Origin: Rhodoplanes sp. | GTDB taxonomy: Bacteria; Pseudomonadota; Alphaproteobacteria; Rhizobiales; Xanthobacteraceae | Direction: 5' to 3' | Assembly: GCF_013377085.1 (NCBI RefSeq) | Contig: NZ_JACAAX010000005.1 | Location: forward strand, 106,547-170,546 | Length of the DNA: 64,000 nucleotides | In this document: positions 1 through 11,003 of the stretch, piece after piece | Numbering within the stretch: position 1 is the first letter of the stretch | How the letters are laid out: each line of letters begins with the position of its first letter | The notes under the pieces: generated by a model | What the model was told of the DNA's origin: nothing | Seen by the model: only the letters and a program-made list of their open reading frames with translations | Database searches by the model: none | Position numbers and translations under genes: made by a program

Positions 1-3000
1 AGAAATCCCTGACGTCGCGCCCCGCCCTCAGGGTGACGTTGCCGCCGATGCTCATCACCCCCTGGTCGAAGCTGCTGAACTGAATCCACCATGCGGATTG
101 CTGCATCATCGTGGTTCCGCTCGGCTGGAAAACGCCGGCCCCGAGCTTCAGGAGGTAATTGCTCGTGTTTTGCAGTCCGATCTCGGTGGTCGACAGCAGC
201 CACGGGGAATAGAACTGCGCGAACGACAGCGTTGCACTCTGGCCCGCGTTCTGAACGTTCTGGAAGCCGATGACGTCCTGCTGCGCCTCGATGGTGATGT
301 CGCCGCCCATTTGCGGAAATGCTGCGGCGTTCGGCTGGCCGAATTGCGGCCTGGTGGCCGCGTTCTTTTCAAAGGCCAGCAACAGTTGCGGCTCGTAGAA
401 TGCGAGCGGATTGTTGGCGACCAGACGAGAGCTGGTGATGGACCATTGCGGGTCGCTCAGCGCGACCGGCAGCGCCGTGTTCACCCCAGCCGTGTAGATC
501 ACCCCCGGCGCGGCCTGATCCGTCAGCTCGAGGTTGCGCGCCGCGGCGATGTCGATGGCGCCCGTCCCGGTCCGCAGCATGGTCGGAACATTGACGGGCA
601 CGCGCACCAGCGAGTTGGAGGACCCGACCACCGTTTCGTCATAGGTCGCGTGCGCGGTGACGATCACGTTACCGTGCCCCGCATTGGCCGCCGACGCGTT
701 GTCGCCGAACGTCGCGAGCGACACGACCGCATTGGGGTTGGCGCTGCCGATATCGGCGCCGGCCGTCACCCGGTAGGACCATGATCCGGGCGATTGAACC
801 GTCTTGGTGTTGGCACTCGCGGTGCCGCAGCCGACCGTGCAGACCTGCAGGGTGGTTGGAAAGACATCGGCCGTGACGAGTGCCGCGGCGGTCGGGCTGA
901 TCCCGTTCGCCGACAGCGCGTAGGGAGCGACCGGAACGGGCAGCACGGCGCCGTTGTTGTCCAGCCGATAGCTGTTCAGGTAATATTCGACGTCGGCGCC
1001 GATGGTTCTCACGGCCCCGTTGGCTGTCGGATTTGTCGCGGCTTTTATGTAGGCCAGCACATTCGAGAGGTAGGTGGCATCGTTGTAATTGCGGAATCCG
1101 AAGAACCCGTCGCTGATCGAGGCGGCGATGTTGACGTCGCGGACCGCACGCAAGCTCAACGTCCCCGGCTCGAGGCCGAGCCGATAGATGAAGTCGATAT
1201 AGCTGGTGGCGAAGTTGTACTTGTCGGTCGCCGCGAGGGCGGTGTTGTTGCTGCTGTAGGCCGTTCCGGCGGCCAGATTCCAGTTGGTGGCGACGGTGAT
1301 GTCGCCTTTGTTGACGGTCGTGCGCGAGTTGATCAGGTCGATGCCGGGCTGCAGATGCACCGCGCCTGCCGTCGTTCCGCCCTGTCCATTCGCCTGCAGA
1401 TAGCTGCCGAGCCGCGTCCGGGCGCCGGCGAAATCGTCGGCCGAGAACCAGGTGCCCTGGGAGACGCGCGCCAGCACGTCGCTGTAGAACAACGAATGGG
1501 CCGTGTTCACGGTGGTCGGCGTGAAGATGGCGGTGCCGGTGCCGGTGTCGGTGCGGTTGGTCAGCAGCAAGGTGTATCCGGCCGCGTTGGCGTCCGCCTG
1601 GAACACGCCGTTGGTCAACGTGCCAGACAGAGCCGACGACGAGGTGATCTTGATTGATCCTCCCGAGCCTCCCTGAGCCGCAGTTGTCTGGGTCAGGGTC
1701 GGCGTCTCGTAGGCCGCCGTGCCGATCGAGGTGATCGACGCCGTTATCCCCATGCTCACCGTGACGGTGGGCGCGGCCGTCTGGCCGGTGAACGAAACGG
1801 TGGCTTTAGCGCTGTAGCCTTCGCCGCCGTTCAAGTTGGAGAGCGAGAGGAGCTTGTAGGTGGCCGACTGGACCGACGCCGTCGCCTTCGTCGCGCCGCT
1901 TCCAATCGTGAGTGCGGTGGGCGCACTCGTGAAACTCACCGCACTGGTGGTGGGGATAGTGACGCCCGTCCATTGGCCGCCGGTGATGATCGCCGTGCCG
2001 ATGACGACCGAATTTCCGCTGCTGTCCGTGACGTTCACAGACGCGCCGTTCGCCAGCGTCGTCGCGACCGGGTTGATGCTGACTGTTCGCAAGCCGGCGT
2101 TCACCGTGGCGCTGGCCGGGGTGCCTCCATTCGCCAGGCCGGTGGTGTTCGGCTGTGAAAAGGTCGCGGTGGGGAAACTGCTGAATGTGCCTTGGGCGAG
2201 CGTGCTGACCGTCAGTGTGACGATCTTCAGGCTGCCGATGATGGTCAACGTCTCGGAGCCCGTGGTCAGCGTGAAATATGGCTTCGAGGTGTATCCGCTT
2301 CCGGGGGTGATATCGAGCTTCCAGCCGGTGACGTTGGTGAGCTTGCCGTTCACCATCGTGCCGTCGGAATTGAACCAGCCGGCCGGATCGATGATGCCGT
2401 CCCAGATGACCGCCGTGCCGTTGGAGGCCCGCAAGGCCGAACCGTCGATGCCGTAGCCGGTGTTGCCGGTGTCGAAGGCGACGTAGCCTTCGACATTGAC
2501 GGCGCGGGCGCCGCTGACGGTGGAGCCGATGTTCTGAATCTTGACGTCGGAAAGGCCGTCTTCCGGCGCACGCAGCTTCACGGTGCCGCCGCTGAGACCG
2601 CCCTTGGTGCCGCCGGAGACGTCGATGGTCGAGCCGGCTTCAAGATTGATGCCGCCGATCTTGGTGGTCGGATTCCAGGGCGCGTTCCAGCCGACGCCGA
2701 TGACGACATCGCCGCCGCGTTCGTCGGCATGGGTGGTGGACGCGCGGATCGAGCCGGTCGAGGCCAGGCGGACCGAATTGGCGCCCCACAGCCCGACCTG
2801 TCCGCCCGCCTGGTTGGCGCCGTCGAGCGTCGCGGCATCCTCGCCACGGGCGTCGATGGTGCCGGCGATGGTCAGATTGCCGTTGGCGGTGGTGTCGGCG
2901 CCGGTCTTGGCGTCCGCGACGATCGTGATGGCGTGCGCCTGCAGCGTGTGGCCTTGCGACAAGGTCAGGTTGCCCTGCCGCGTATGAATGTCGATCCCGC

Positions 3001-6000
3001 CGTTCACGCCCCCGCGCACCAGGCTGTCCGCCAGCGCGTCGAGCGAAGTGCTCAGCGCCAGCCCATCGAGGCGGATGATCCCGCCGTGGCCGGCCGCCCC
3101 CGTCGTCGCGTCGAGCGCGCCGTTCAGTCCGATAAGTCCTGCCGCCGCGTTCACCACGAGCTCGCCGCCGTAGCCGAAGCCGATATTGCCGAGCTCGTCT
3201 TTCGGCTGTGCCAGATCGATCGTGCTGCCCGGAGCCGTGTAGACGTCGCCGGCATCGGCCGTGAACGTCACGGTGCCGCCGGAAATATAACGGTCGAGAT
3301 CGAAGAAGCTCTGCTTGAACCCACCGGCCGCAACATAGGCGCCGTCCGCGAGCCTGATGCCGTAGGTTCCGGTCGGATCGGTGCCGGTGGTGTGGATGAC
3401 GAGCGTGCCGCCCTGCGCCTGGATCGCGCCGGACAGCGCGAAAGCCTTGGCGTCGATCTCCAGATACCCTCCGTTCTCGGTGGTCGCGGCCGGCACACCG
3501 CCCTGGCTCCCTGAGGGACGGTCCACGGTGACGCGCCCGCGGGTGCTGATGAGGAATTGCGATCCGGTGCCGGCGCTCGACGAGGTCGCCGCCCCGACCA
3601 GCAGATTGGGCGTCGTCATCGTCAGATCGACCTCGACCGGGTCGATATAGGCCCCGGTGCCGTCCTTGCCATTGAGCCCGAGCTGAAGCGAGCCGGCTTT
3701 CCTGACGAAGACGCGGGTATCGGCCGCGAAGGCGACCGCGCCGAAGCCCGCGATGGTCTGATTGCCGCCGCCGAGATCGATCTGGTCGGCATTCATGCTG
3801 AGCACCGAACCCGCCGTGGCCGTCTGGGACGTGGTGCCGGACTGGCCGCTGTTGAGCAAGGTCAGCGTTCCGCCCGTGCCGATCGACACATCGCCACTGT
3901 GCCCCGCCAGAAACGGCGCGTCCAGCGTCACCCCGAGCGACTTCCGGCCGCTGTCGAGCGACGGAGCGCCGTAGAATTCGATCCCGCCGCCGAGCGCCTT
4001 CAACGACAGATAGTGCCCGTCCGCCAACCGATCGAAGACCTCCGTCGTCATCGTCACCGCGGCGGCGGACGCAGCCGCGGTGCCGAGGGCATAATTCTTG
4101 GCGACGAGGCTGATCCGGGTCGTGTCGAACCGCGCGGTCTGGTCGAAGCTGATCGCCGCCGTGCTCTTGGTGGCGTTGAGCATGAGCGACTGGCCGCGCA
4201 CATCGGCATTGGCGGCGATCGAGATCGTTCCCGTGTTGTTGCCGTTGCCGCCCGGCAGGTTCAGCGTTTCCGTCACCGTGCTGGTGGTCGCTGCCGGAAC
4301 GAACTTGATCTGGAGCGGGCCATTGTTGGTTCCAATCAAGTTTCCAAAGCTGAGCAACGGGTCGCTGGTGAGCGCCATCATGGCCCCGAAGGTCTGGGAG
4401 CCGGAGTAGTTTTTCAGCAGGGCGAGAACGGTTGGATCGTTGTTCTGAAGCAGGCTGAGCTTGGCGCCCGTGATGGTCGTTCCGTCGGCGCTGAGCGTTC
4501 CGCCGAGGGCAGTGGCAAGATCGGTGGCGGTCGCCGGCGAAGGCGTCACATAGCGGCGGGCGAAGGCATTGCCGGTCGTGCCGGTGGCGTGGATGACGCT
4601 GCCCGCGGCGACGACGATATTGCCGGAGTTCGGGTCCGCCGGCCCCGAGCTGACATTGTTCAGGCTGAAGTTGAACGTCGTCGGATTGCCTAAGCTGGGA
4701 ACGATGGTAAAAATCTGATTCAGCGTGCCTGCCGCGACCGACGGCGCCGCCACCAGGATGATTTCCGGCGCGGCGAATTCGACGCCATGGGTATCCACCA
4801 GGACCTGGGACGCGAAAGCGGTGATCAGCGTGGTGCCGTCCGCCCGATCGGAGCGCAAGCCGCCGATCAGCACGCTCCCGAACTGCGAGATCTGGGTCAC
4901 GTCCACGCCCAGATATCCGTCTGGTGCCGTTTGTCCGGGCGCGATCAGGGCGATCTGGCTCGATGACAGGTCGAGCTGGCCCGGACGCCCGTATCCTTCC
5001 GCCGACGCACGCGCGGTGGCGTTCATGACCAGCGTATTCTGCGCACTGATCGCCAGCCGGCCGGCGTCGATCGGCAGATACGGAACGTTGACGCCGTCGT
5101 GGACCGACTTGTCGTAGAAATAGGAATTGGCCGACGTGCCGGTGATCTCGCTGTATTGCCGCCAGACGTCGTTGGTCTGCACGGCGAACAGCTCGGTGCC
5201 GGACGACCGACCGCCCGGCTTGGTCGATTGAACGTAATAGCCGCCGACGAGCTGCGTGCGGTCGGCCAGCGTCGCGCCGGCCAGGCTCGATCGTCCGAGC
5301 GCGCTGCCGTAATCGACGACCCGCAACGCGCCCGGCAGGGTCGCGTAGTGGGCCGGATACAGCGTGTAGGTTCCGGCCGCGATGCCGTTGCCGCCGGCGA
5401 GATAGACCTGCTGTCCGACCAACGGCTGGGAATCTCGCAACCGATAGATGAAGTCGATATCGAAGGCGGCGACCGGATCGGTGCTCGACGGAAGCAGGGC
5501 ATAGACGATCGGCCCCGTCGCCCTCCTGGCCAGCGTATCGATGGTTCCGCCCTTGCCCTGGACGAATTCATTGGCCTGGAGATCGCCGCCGCCGGAGACA
5601 TCGACCGTCGCGGTGCTTTGCAGGGTGACGCTCCGGCCGGTCAACGTGATGGACTTGGTCGGCAGGAACGTCGTGGCGGTCGCCGACAGGCTGAGCGGAT
5701 TGGTGTTGTCGTTGTAGTACCAGTTGACGCCGTCCTCGGTCGCGCCGTACGGCACCACGACGTCTTTCAACGACACCGACGTCAGACTGCCGGCGCCGAG
5801 CGTCACGGACTGCGCCGTGGCATCGCCCAGCACGATCTTGCCGAGGGGAGCGAACAGATTGCCGTTCTGGGCGATGGTCGTCGCAAGGACCGTGACGCTG
5901 CCGCCCGCCGACAACGGAATCCGGGTATTGCTGCCGACCGGCGAAGAGAAGGTCACGGCGCCGGCCTGGATGGTGAAGTCGACGTTGGTGACCGGATAGA

Positions 6001-9000
6001 TGCGCTGGGCTTGCAACAGCAAGCTGCCAGGCGTCGTCAGCGTACCGCTGAACGTGTTGGGATTGGTGGTGATATTCGTGCGGTCACCAGCCTCGAGCAC
6101 ACGCGGCGTGCTGAGCCGGATGTCGCCCGTGCTCACCAGGTTGACCGACGAGAAGCCGGACAAGACTGCACTCTCGACGTCGATCGTGGCACCGTTGAAC
6201 GTCAAGGTGCCGTTGCCGGATGCGGCGGTTTGCGTGCTTTGGACGCCTGTCGTCAGCAGAACATAAGGCGCGGAGATGTTCACCGTGCTGGTGCTCGCCG
6301 GCGAATTCTGCGTGATCGCCTGGGCGCCGAGATACAGCCGCTGGCCGACCGACCAGTCGATATTTCCGACGGTCTTGAGCGTGAAAGATTTGTAGGACGC
6401 AACCGCTCCGATGGCGGAGTCCAGGATCGGGAAATATTCCCCCACCTTGGCATTGGCGTCGCTGTAGAGAAAAATGGTGCCGAACTCGGCAAGCTTGTCG
6501 ACCGTCACATGAACGTTGCCGGCGTTGTTCGTCGTGTTGTTTGCCGGCGCGAACGACGCCAGGCCGGCGGGCAGGGTGTCGCCGATACCGGTCGCGCGGG
6601 ACGGCGTCGGCACTTTGGCGAGCGCCGCGCGCAGATCGCCGCCGAGCGTCGCAGTGACGCTCTGAGCCAGGTACACCTGTCCGCCGCCGATGATCAGCGT
6701 GCCGTCATTGCCCTGAGGGGCCCCGGCCTTGGCGGCGAAACGGCCGTCCCACAACAGGGTCATGGCGGCGATGGTCAACGTTCCGCCGTCGCTCCACGCG
6801 TCGACCGGTTCGGCCGCACCGATGCCCCGCAATGTCGCGCTTGCGCCGGACACGTCGATATTGGCGCCGCTCTGGCCGACCACATAGCTATTGTACGAGG
6901 TGGTCGAGTTCCCGGGGTCGGACGCCAATGTCACGTTGCCGCCGGCGAGCAGCTTGCCGTTGACCGTCGCGCCGCCCACCTGGCCGAAGGTGGAATTCGC
7001 GACAAAAGTGCCGGAGACGTCGATCAGCGCCTGCGAACCGAGCCAGACGTGTTTTGCGTTCACGCTGACCTGGCCGCCGTGGCTGACGATCTTCCCCAGC
7101 AGGAGCGAGGAAACGCCCGGATCATAGCCAACCGGCACGGTCGTGGTCGGAGCGCTTTGCGTGCCGCGCAGAACGACAGCGGCGCGCGCATCGGCGTTGA
7201 TCGCGGAGCCAGTGTCGAGAAGGACGTAGTCCGAGCCGAACGTGAGACCGGTAGCGGCGCGCTGGTCGTCCGGCAAGGTGGCGACCGACAGAACGCCGCC
7301 GAGGGTGGTTCCGGTCGGCAGATCCCGGAGTATCGAGCCTGGGTGCGAATAATTGCGCTGGCTCAGAGTCAAGGTCTCGCCCGCGGCCAGCGTGATGCTG
7401 GTGCTGTTGGCTTGAACCTGGCTGCCGAGACTGAGGTCGAGCTTCCAGCGGTAGTCCGCCACGGACTGGACGGTGTATTTGGAAAAGCCGCCGGTGGTGA
7501 ACAGCGACGTCGGCAGCCACAGGTTCGCGCCCGTGTTCTGCGCCCCTCCGATTTGAACAGCCCGCGGCGCCGCGATGAGCAGTTCGCCGTTGCTGGTGAA
7601 GCCGTAGGACCGGATCACCGCGGCGGGATCGATCAGGACATTGGCGTATTTTTCGGTTCCGTCGTCGCCTTGCGGGCCGGAGCCGCTCTGGCCGGGAGCG
7701 ATGAACGGCGTGCCCTGGTAGACCGCCAGCGAGATGTTGCCGCCCTTGCCGGCTGGAACCTGGAAGGCCGAGGTCTTGAGCTTGCCGTTGACCCCGATAT
7801 ATCCGCCGCTGGAAGCGTCGAGCACGCTGGTCGCGCCGAGGATGATGCTGCCGGTCGCGTCCTGCCATCCGGACGCGTAGTTCGTGGCGATGGAGATGGC
7901 GCCGCCATTGATGAAGGCCGGGCCCGTGGCGAGAGCCGGCACGGTGATGCCGGTATCGTTGACCCATAGGCCGCTGGTGTCGAGCACCCCACCGATCCGG
8001 ATGTCCGCGACGTTCGCGGTGCCGGACGTCTTCAAGGACAAATTGAAATTGGAGCTGATCTGGCTCAAGCTGTAATTGTCGGTGGTGAGCTTGATCTGGC
8101 CGCTGTGGGCGACGATCCGCCCCTGCAGGTCGATTCCCCCCGCGGTCTTGATCAACACGCTCCCGCCCGGCGCCATGTCGATCTCGCTGTCCTTCGTCAG
8201 CACGAGGTCGCTCGCCGTGATGACGAGGGCGGAAAGACCCGACAGACCGGCCGCGGAGAGATCGGTGCGGAAGAGCGCCTGGGATTTGAACAGATCCGTC
8301 GGGACCGGATCGTAAGCGGCCTTCGGCAGCGGCGTCGTCGGGGTGAAGTCCGGCGGCAGCGTCGCGCTCGTCCCGTTGCCGATCACGACGGCGACCGGAG
8401 CCGTGATCGACAGATAGCCCTGCGACGGCAATTCATAGGGGCTGCTCTGGCTCGGCGCGCCGTTCGCCAGCGTGCCGGACGCCTTCTTGCCGCCGGCGAT
8501 CTGCCGTTCGCCCATGACCGACCCGAACAGGACGTCTCCGTCCAGCACCGGGTTCAGGGTGGTGATCGCGATGCCGCCCGCATCCCGGCCTTCGACGTAG
8601 CCGGCCTCGTAGCGCCAGCCCGGCATCAGACGGTTCGCAAAGCTGTCTTTGACGCCCCAATGCGGATGGGCGACGACGGTCTCCCCGAGCACGCCCACAT
8701 AGGTGATGTTCGGATCGGCGTTGGTCATGCCGTAGCGGCGGCCATCGGCCCCGATCAGGACCGTGAACGGAACCTGGCCGGGCAGATATTTCACCGAACC
8801 GCCGGCGACGTTGATCAGCGAACCCGGCAGCAGGACGACGTCTCGCAGGGTCGTTCCGGTGATTTCCGTGCCCAGGCTGACCGTGCCCCCCTTGGTCATC
8901 AGCACGTCGATGCCCTGCGGGACGGCGTTGACGAAGCCATTGGCGTTGCCGAGCGGCGTGCCGAGCCAGGTGGTTCCGTCGCCGCGCGTGCCCGACTGGC

Positions 9001-10807
9001 GGACGTCGATATACAGGGTCTTTCCGACCAGCACGCCGTCCCGCTGCAGCGGGGTGTCGGCGAACTCGGTCCCGCGCGGCGTGTATGCGATGAAATTATC
9101 GCTCGCCGGCCGCACGACGTTCTGCAACCCGGCCACGTCGATGACGGCGCCTGGCTGCATCAGCACCCGTTGCGGGACGGTGTTGATATCGAGATTGGGG
9201 GCCGCGGTGCCGAGATGCGCGCTGTTCGAGATTATGACGCCGCCGTCGCTCGTGTTGTAGGTGCGGTCGGTCCTGAGCGACACCGTGGCGCTCGGCGCCG
9301 AGATCAGCCCAGTCGAGGCCATCGTCACGTCATAGGCGCCCATAAAGACGAAGGCCGGGATGAACGCCTGCACATTGCTGGCCGTGGCGGCCGCGGCGGC
9401 GCCGTTGAGGAACGGTAGGCTTTCGCCGTTGAAGTACGGCTGGACGCTGATGGTGCCGCTGAGGTCGATGCCGGTGGCCGCGTCCATCAGAACGCTGCTG
9501 TTGCGCGTGACGCTGGTGTCGGCCGAGATCACGCCGCTCATGACGATCTTGTCGCCGGACAGGAGCGCCGTGCCGCGCGGAGTCTCGATCAGGCCGGCCT
9601 GCGTCACCACGCCGGTGACCAGCCCCGGGGTCTGAAGATATGACGAATTGGCTGTCGGGCTCCCGCTCGCCTGGTAGCTCGCTGCGTAATGCGTGATGGT
9701 GAAGCCGGTGCCGCGGAACGTGATGTCGTTGGCGCTGTTCAACGGGTCCTTGGGCAGGGTGTTGCCGATATACGCGCCCGGGTTCAAGGTGACGGTGCGC
9801 GCCGCCACCATCGCGACCTCGCCGGCCGGCGACGTGATCGTGCCCGCGTTGAACACGTTGGAACCGAACAGATAGACGAAGCCGGGCGAGTCCTGCGCGT
9901 TGAGCGCCGTGGTGATGCTTGCACCGGCTTCGACGCGGATTTCGCCGCCGACCACGGCCGTATTGGCGTCGCCGCCGTCCGCCGTGCTGCTGATCGAGAA
10001 GCCACCGGTGGTCGTGATTCCGTTGTTGATAAAGAACTGGTCCCGCTGCAGGCGCGTCGAGCCGAGTGGGCCGACGTCGAGACTGGACGCCACCAGAGCC
10101 GTGACGTTGACCTGGCTGCCGGCGCCGAACACGATCCCGTTGCGATTGATGATGTAGATCGCGCCGGGTGCGGTGATCTGGCCGAGGATCTGACTGGGCC
10201 GGCCAGTCGGGTCGTCGATCCGGTTGAGGGCGGTCCAGTCGGTGTGGACGCCGTTCGCGTCCTCCTGGTGGAAATTGACTGCGGTGTTGCTGCCGACGTT
10301 GAAGGTCTTCCAGTTGAGGATCGCCTTGGGCTGCGTCTGCGCGATATCGACGGTGATCTTTCCGCCGACCTGGCGCTGCCCCGGCGTGAGGGCGCCGGTC
10401 CAGCTCGTGACGGTGTTGGCCTGGCCGTTGCCCGAAAGCCCTGAATCGGGTTCCAATCCGCCGATAGCCAAACCGTTCGGGATCGCGCCCGGCGCCAGGG
10501 CCGCAGCGTTGCGCGCCTGCAATTGGTTCAGTCGGATATCCCGGATCGCCTGGCTCGCGCGATTGATCGACGTGGTCGCCTGCTGCGCGGCCTGCAAGGC
10601 CGCGGCCTGCGCCGCCGCCACGGCCGCCGCCGGGGCCGAACTCACCGAAGCAGAGGCACTGTCTCTGAGCGATCCCGCCTCGAGCCGCGGCATCGCCGCC
10701 ATGACGGCCAAGACGCTGACGCCGGCCAGCATGAACGCCCTGCCTTTCGGCCTCGGACCGATGGCGCGGACAATTTCGGTGACCCGGACCGGCGAGCGCT
10801 TCGGCAT
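1..10807 (-). CDS. Giant filamentous-haemagglutinin-like exoprotein, module 1 (C-terminus beyond window)
   Basis: One frame stays open from an ATG at 10807 (AGGGAG about 7 bases upstream) to the left edge, about 3,600 codons, without its C-terminus. The N-terminus has an extended basic signal region with a hydrophobic stretch ending MAAMPRLEAGSLRDS, then an Ala/Gln-rich helical segment, then a TPS-type haemagglutination domain containing AILNWKTFNVG and IYIINRNGIVFGAGSQVNV. The remainder is Gly/Val/Thr/Asp-rich repeats as in beta-helix adhesins. Near the left edge it reads WWIQFSSFDQGVMSIGGN, matching WWIDYSNFFQGVGALGGGN of the module 2 protein at about residue 3,115, so roughly 900-1,000 residues are probably missing. 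Expected role: a secreted or surface adhesin of the large FHA family. It follows its FecR gene by 196 bp. No transporter partner is seen. Function is inferred from family. Confidence 0.85.
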   Translation of the reverse strand, partial: MPKRSPVRVTEIVRAIGPRPKGRAFMLAGVSVLAVMAAMPRLEAGSLRDSASASVSSAPAAAVAAAQAAALQAAQQATTSINRASQAIRDIRLNQLQARNAAALAPGAIPNGLAIGGLEPDSGLSGNGQANTVTSWTGALTPGQRQVGGKITVDIAQTQPKAILNWKTFNVGSNTAVNFHQEDANGVHTDWTALNRIDDPTGRPSQILGQITAPGAIYIINRNGIVFGAGSQVNVTALVASSLDVGPLGSTRLQRDQFFINNGITTTGGFSISSTADGGDANTAVVGGEIRVEAGASITTALNAQDSPGFVYLFGSNVFNAGTITSPAGEVAMVAARTVTLNPGAYIGNTLPKDPLNSANDITFRGTGFTITHYAASYQASGSPTANSSYLQTPGLVTGVVTQAGLIETPRGTALLSGDKIVMSGVISADTSVTRNSSVLMDAATGIDLSGTISVQPYFNGESLPFLNGAAAAATASNVQAFIPAFVFMGAYDVTMASTGLISAPSATVSLRTDRTYNTSDGGVIISNSAHLGTAAPNLDINTVPQRVLMQPGAVIDVAGLQNVVRPASDNFIAYTPRGTEFADTPLQRDGVLVGKTLYIDVRQSGTRGDGTTWLGTPLGNANGFVNAVPQGIDVLMTKGGTVSLGTEITGTTLRDVVLLPGSLINVAGGSVKYLPGQVPFTVLIGADGRRYGMTNADPNITYVGVLGETVVAHPHWGVKDSFANRLMPGWRYEAGYVEGRDAGGIAITTLNPVLDGDVLFGSVMGERQIAGGKKASGTLANGAPSQSSPYELPSQGYLSITAPVAVVIGNGTSATLPPDFTPTTPLPKAAYDPVPTDLFKSQALFRTDLSAAGLSGLSALVITASDLVLTKDSEIDMAPGGSVLIKTAGGIDLQGRIVAHSGQIKLTTDNYSLSQISSNFNLSLKTSGTANVADIRIGGVLDTSGLWVNDTGITVPALATGPAFINGGAISIATNYASGWQDATGSIILGATSVLDASSGGYIGVNGKLKTSAFQVPAGKGGNISLAVYQGTPFIAPGQSGSGPQGDDGTEKYANVLIDPAAVIRSYGFTSNGELLIAAPRAVQIGGAQNTGANLWLPTSLFTTGGFSKYTVQSVADYRWKLDLSLGSQVQANSTSITLAAGETLTLSQRNYSHPGSILRDLPTGTTLGGVLSVATLPDDQRAATGLTFGSDYVLLDTGSAINADARAAVVLRGTQSAPTTTVPVGYDPGVSSLLLGKIVSHGGQVSVNAKHVWLGSQALIDVSGTFVANSTFGQVGGATVNGKLLAGGNVTLASDPGNSTTSYNSYVVGQSGANIDVSGASATLRGIGAAEPVDAWSDGGTLTIAAMTLLWDGRFAAKAGAPQGNDGTLIIGGGQVYLAQSVTATLGGDLRAALAKVPTPSRATGIGDTLPAGLASFAPANNTTNNAGNVHVTVDKLAEFGTIFLYSDANAKVGEYFPILDSAIGAVASYKSFTLKTVGNIDWSVGQRLYLGAQAITQNSPASTSTVNISAPYVLLTTGVQSTQTAASGNGTLTFNGATIDVESAVLSGFSSVNLVSTGDIRLSTPRVLEAGDRTNITTNPNTFSGTLTTPGSLLLQAQRIYPVTNVDFTIQAGAVTFSSPVGSNTRIPLSAGGSVTVLATTIAQNGNLFAPLGKIVLGDATAQSVTLGAGSLTSVSLKDVVVPYGATEDGVNWYYNDNTNPLSLSATATTFLPTKSITLTGRSVTLQSTATVDVSGGGDLQANEFVQGKGGTIDTLARRATGPIVYALLPSSTDPVAAFDIDFIYRLRDSQPLVGQQVYLAGGNGIAAGTYTLYPAHYATLPGALRVVDYGSALGRSSLAGATLADRTQLVGGYYVQSTKPGGRSSGTELFAVQTNDVWRQYSEITGTSANSYFYDKSVHDGVNVPYLPIDAGRLAISAQNTLVMNATARASAEGYGRPGQLDLSSSQIALIAPGQTAPDGYLGVDVTQISQFGSVLIGGLRSDRADGTTLITAFASQVLVDTHGVEFAAPEIILVAAPSVAAGTLNQIFTIVPSLGNPTTFNFSLNNVSSGPADPNSGNIVVAAGSVIHATGTTGNAFARRYVTPSPATATDLATALGGTLSADGTTITGAKLSLLQNNDPTVLALLKNYSGSQTFGAMMALTSDPLLSFGNLIGTNNGPLQIKFVPAATTSTVTETLNLPGGNGNNTGTISIAANADVRGQSLMLNATKSTAAISFDQTARFDTTRISLVAKNYALGTAAASAAAVTMTTEVFDRLADGHYLSLKALGGGIEFYGAPSLDSGRKSLGVTLDAPFLAGHSGDVSIGTGGTLTLLNSGQSGTTSQTATAGSVLSMNADQIDLGGGNQTIAGFGAVAFAADTRVFVRKAGSLQLGLNGKDGTGAYIDPVEVDLTMTTPNLLVGAATSSSAGTGSQFLISTRGRVTVDRPSGSQGGVPAATTENGGYLEIDAKAFALSGAIQAQGGTLVIHTTGTDPTGTYGIRLADGAYVAAGGFKQSFFDLDRYISGGTVTFTADAGDVYTAPGSTIDLAQPKDELGNIGFGYGGELVVNAAAGLIGLNGALDATTGAAGHGGIIRLDGLALSTSLDALADSLVRGGVNGGIDIHTRQGNLTLSQGHTLQAHAITIVADAKTGADTTANGNLTIAGTIDARGEDAATLDGANQAGGQVGLWGANSVRLASTGSIRASTTHADERGGDVVIGVGWNAPWNPTTKIGGINLEAGSTIDVSGGTKGGLSGGTVKLRAPEDGLSDVKIQNIGSTVSGARAVNVEGYVAFDTGNTGYGIDGSALRASNGTAVIWDGIIDPAGWFNSDGTMVNGKLTNVTGWKLDITPGSGYTSKPYFTLTTGSETLTIIGSLKIVTLTVSTLAQGTFSSFPTATFSQPNTTGLANGGTPASATVNAGLRTVSINPVATTLANGASVNVTDSSGNSVVIGTAIITGGQWTGVTIPTTSAVSFTSAPTALTIGSGATKATASVQSATYKLLSLSNLNGGEGYSAKATVSFTGQTAAPTVTVSMGITASITSIGTAAYETPTLTQTTAAQGGSGGSIKITSSSALSGTLTNGVFQADANAAGYTLLLTNRTDTGTGTAIFTPTTVNTAHSLFYSDVLARVSQGTWFSADDFAGARTRLGSYLQANGQGGTTAGAVHLQPGIDLINSRTTVNKGDITVATNWNLAAGTAYSSNNTALAATDKYNFATSYIDFIYRLGLEPGTLSLRAVRDVNIAASISDGFFGFRNYNDATYLSNVLAYIKAATNPTANGAVRTIGADVEYYLNSYRLDNNGAVLPVPVAPYALSANGISPTAAALVTADVFPTTLQVCTVGCGTASANTKTVQSPGSWSYRVTAGADIGSANPNAVVSLATFGDNASAANAGHGNVIVTAHATYDETVVGSSNSLVRVPVNVPTMLRTGTGAIDIAAARNLELTDQAAPGVIYTAGVNTALPVALSDPQWSITSSRLVANNPLAFYEPQLLLAFEKNAATRPQFGQPNAAAFPQMGGDITIEAQQDVIGFQNVQNAGQSATLSFAQFYSPWLLSTTEIGLQNTSNYLLKLGAGVFQPSGTTMMQQSAWWIQFSSFDQGVMSIGGNVTLRAGRDVRDF

Positions 10808-11003
10808 GACAGCTCCCTGAAGGTGATCGCGGGGATTGCAGTCGATGCAAGCCGCGAACGAGAGCGTGCGACGTCCGCAAATTGCCCTCATCGTACTAGT
10901 CGGGAGGTCGCGGCAAAAACCCGCAAGAATTTTTGAAAATTGAAATGTGCTGGTGGTCTGAAGAGTTTTCGGCGATCGAGGCGCCGCTTCGCCGCCGTGC
11001 CGC

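Noticed and set aside
5099-7969. A 956-codon plus-strand open frame opposite module 1 FHA
   Set aside because: Same kind of GC-driven shadow; the minus frame from 10807 to the left edge is the coherent gene.
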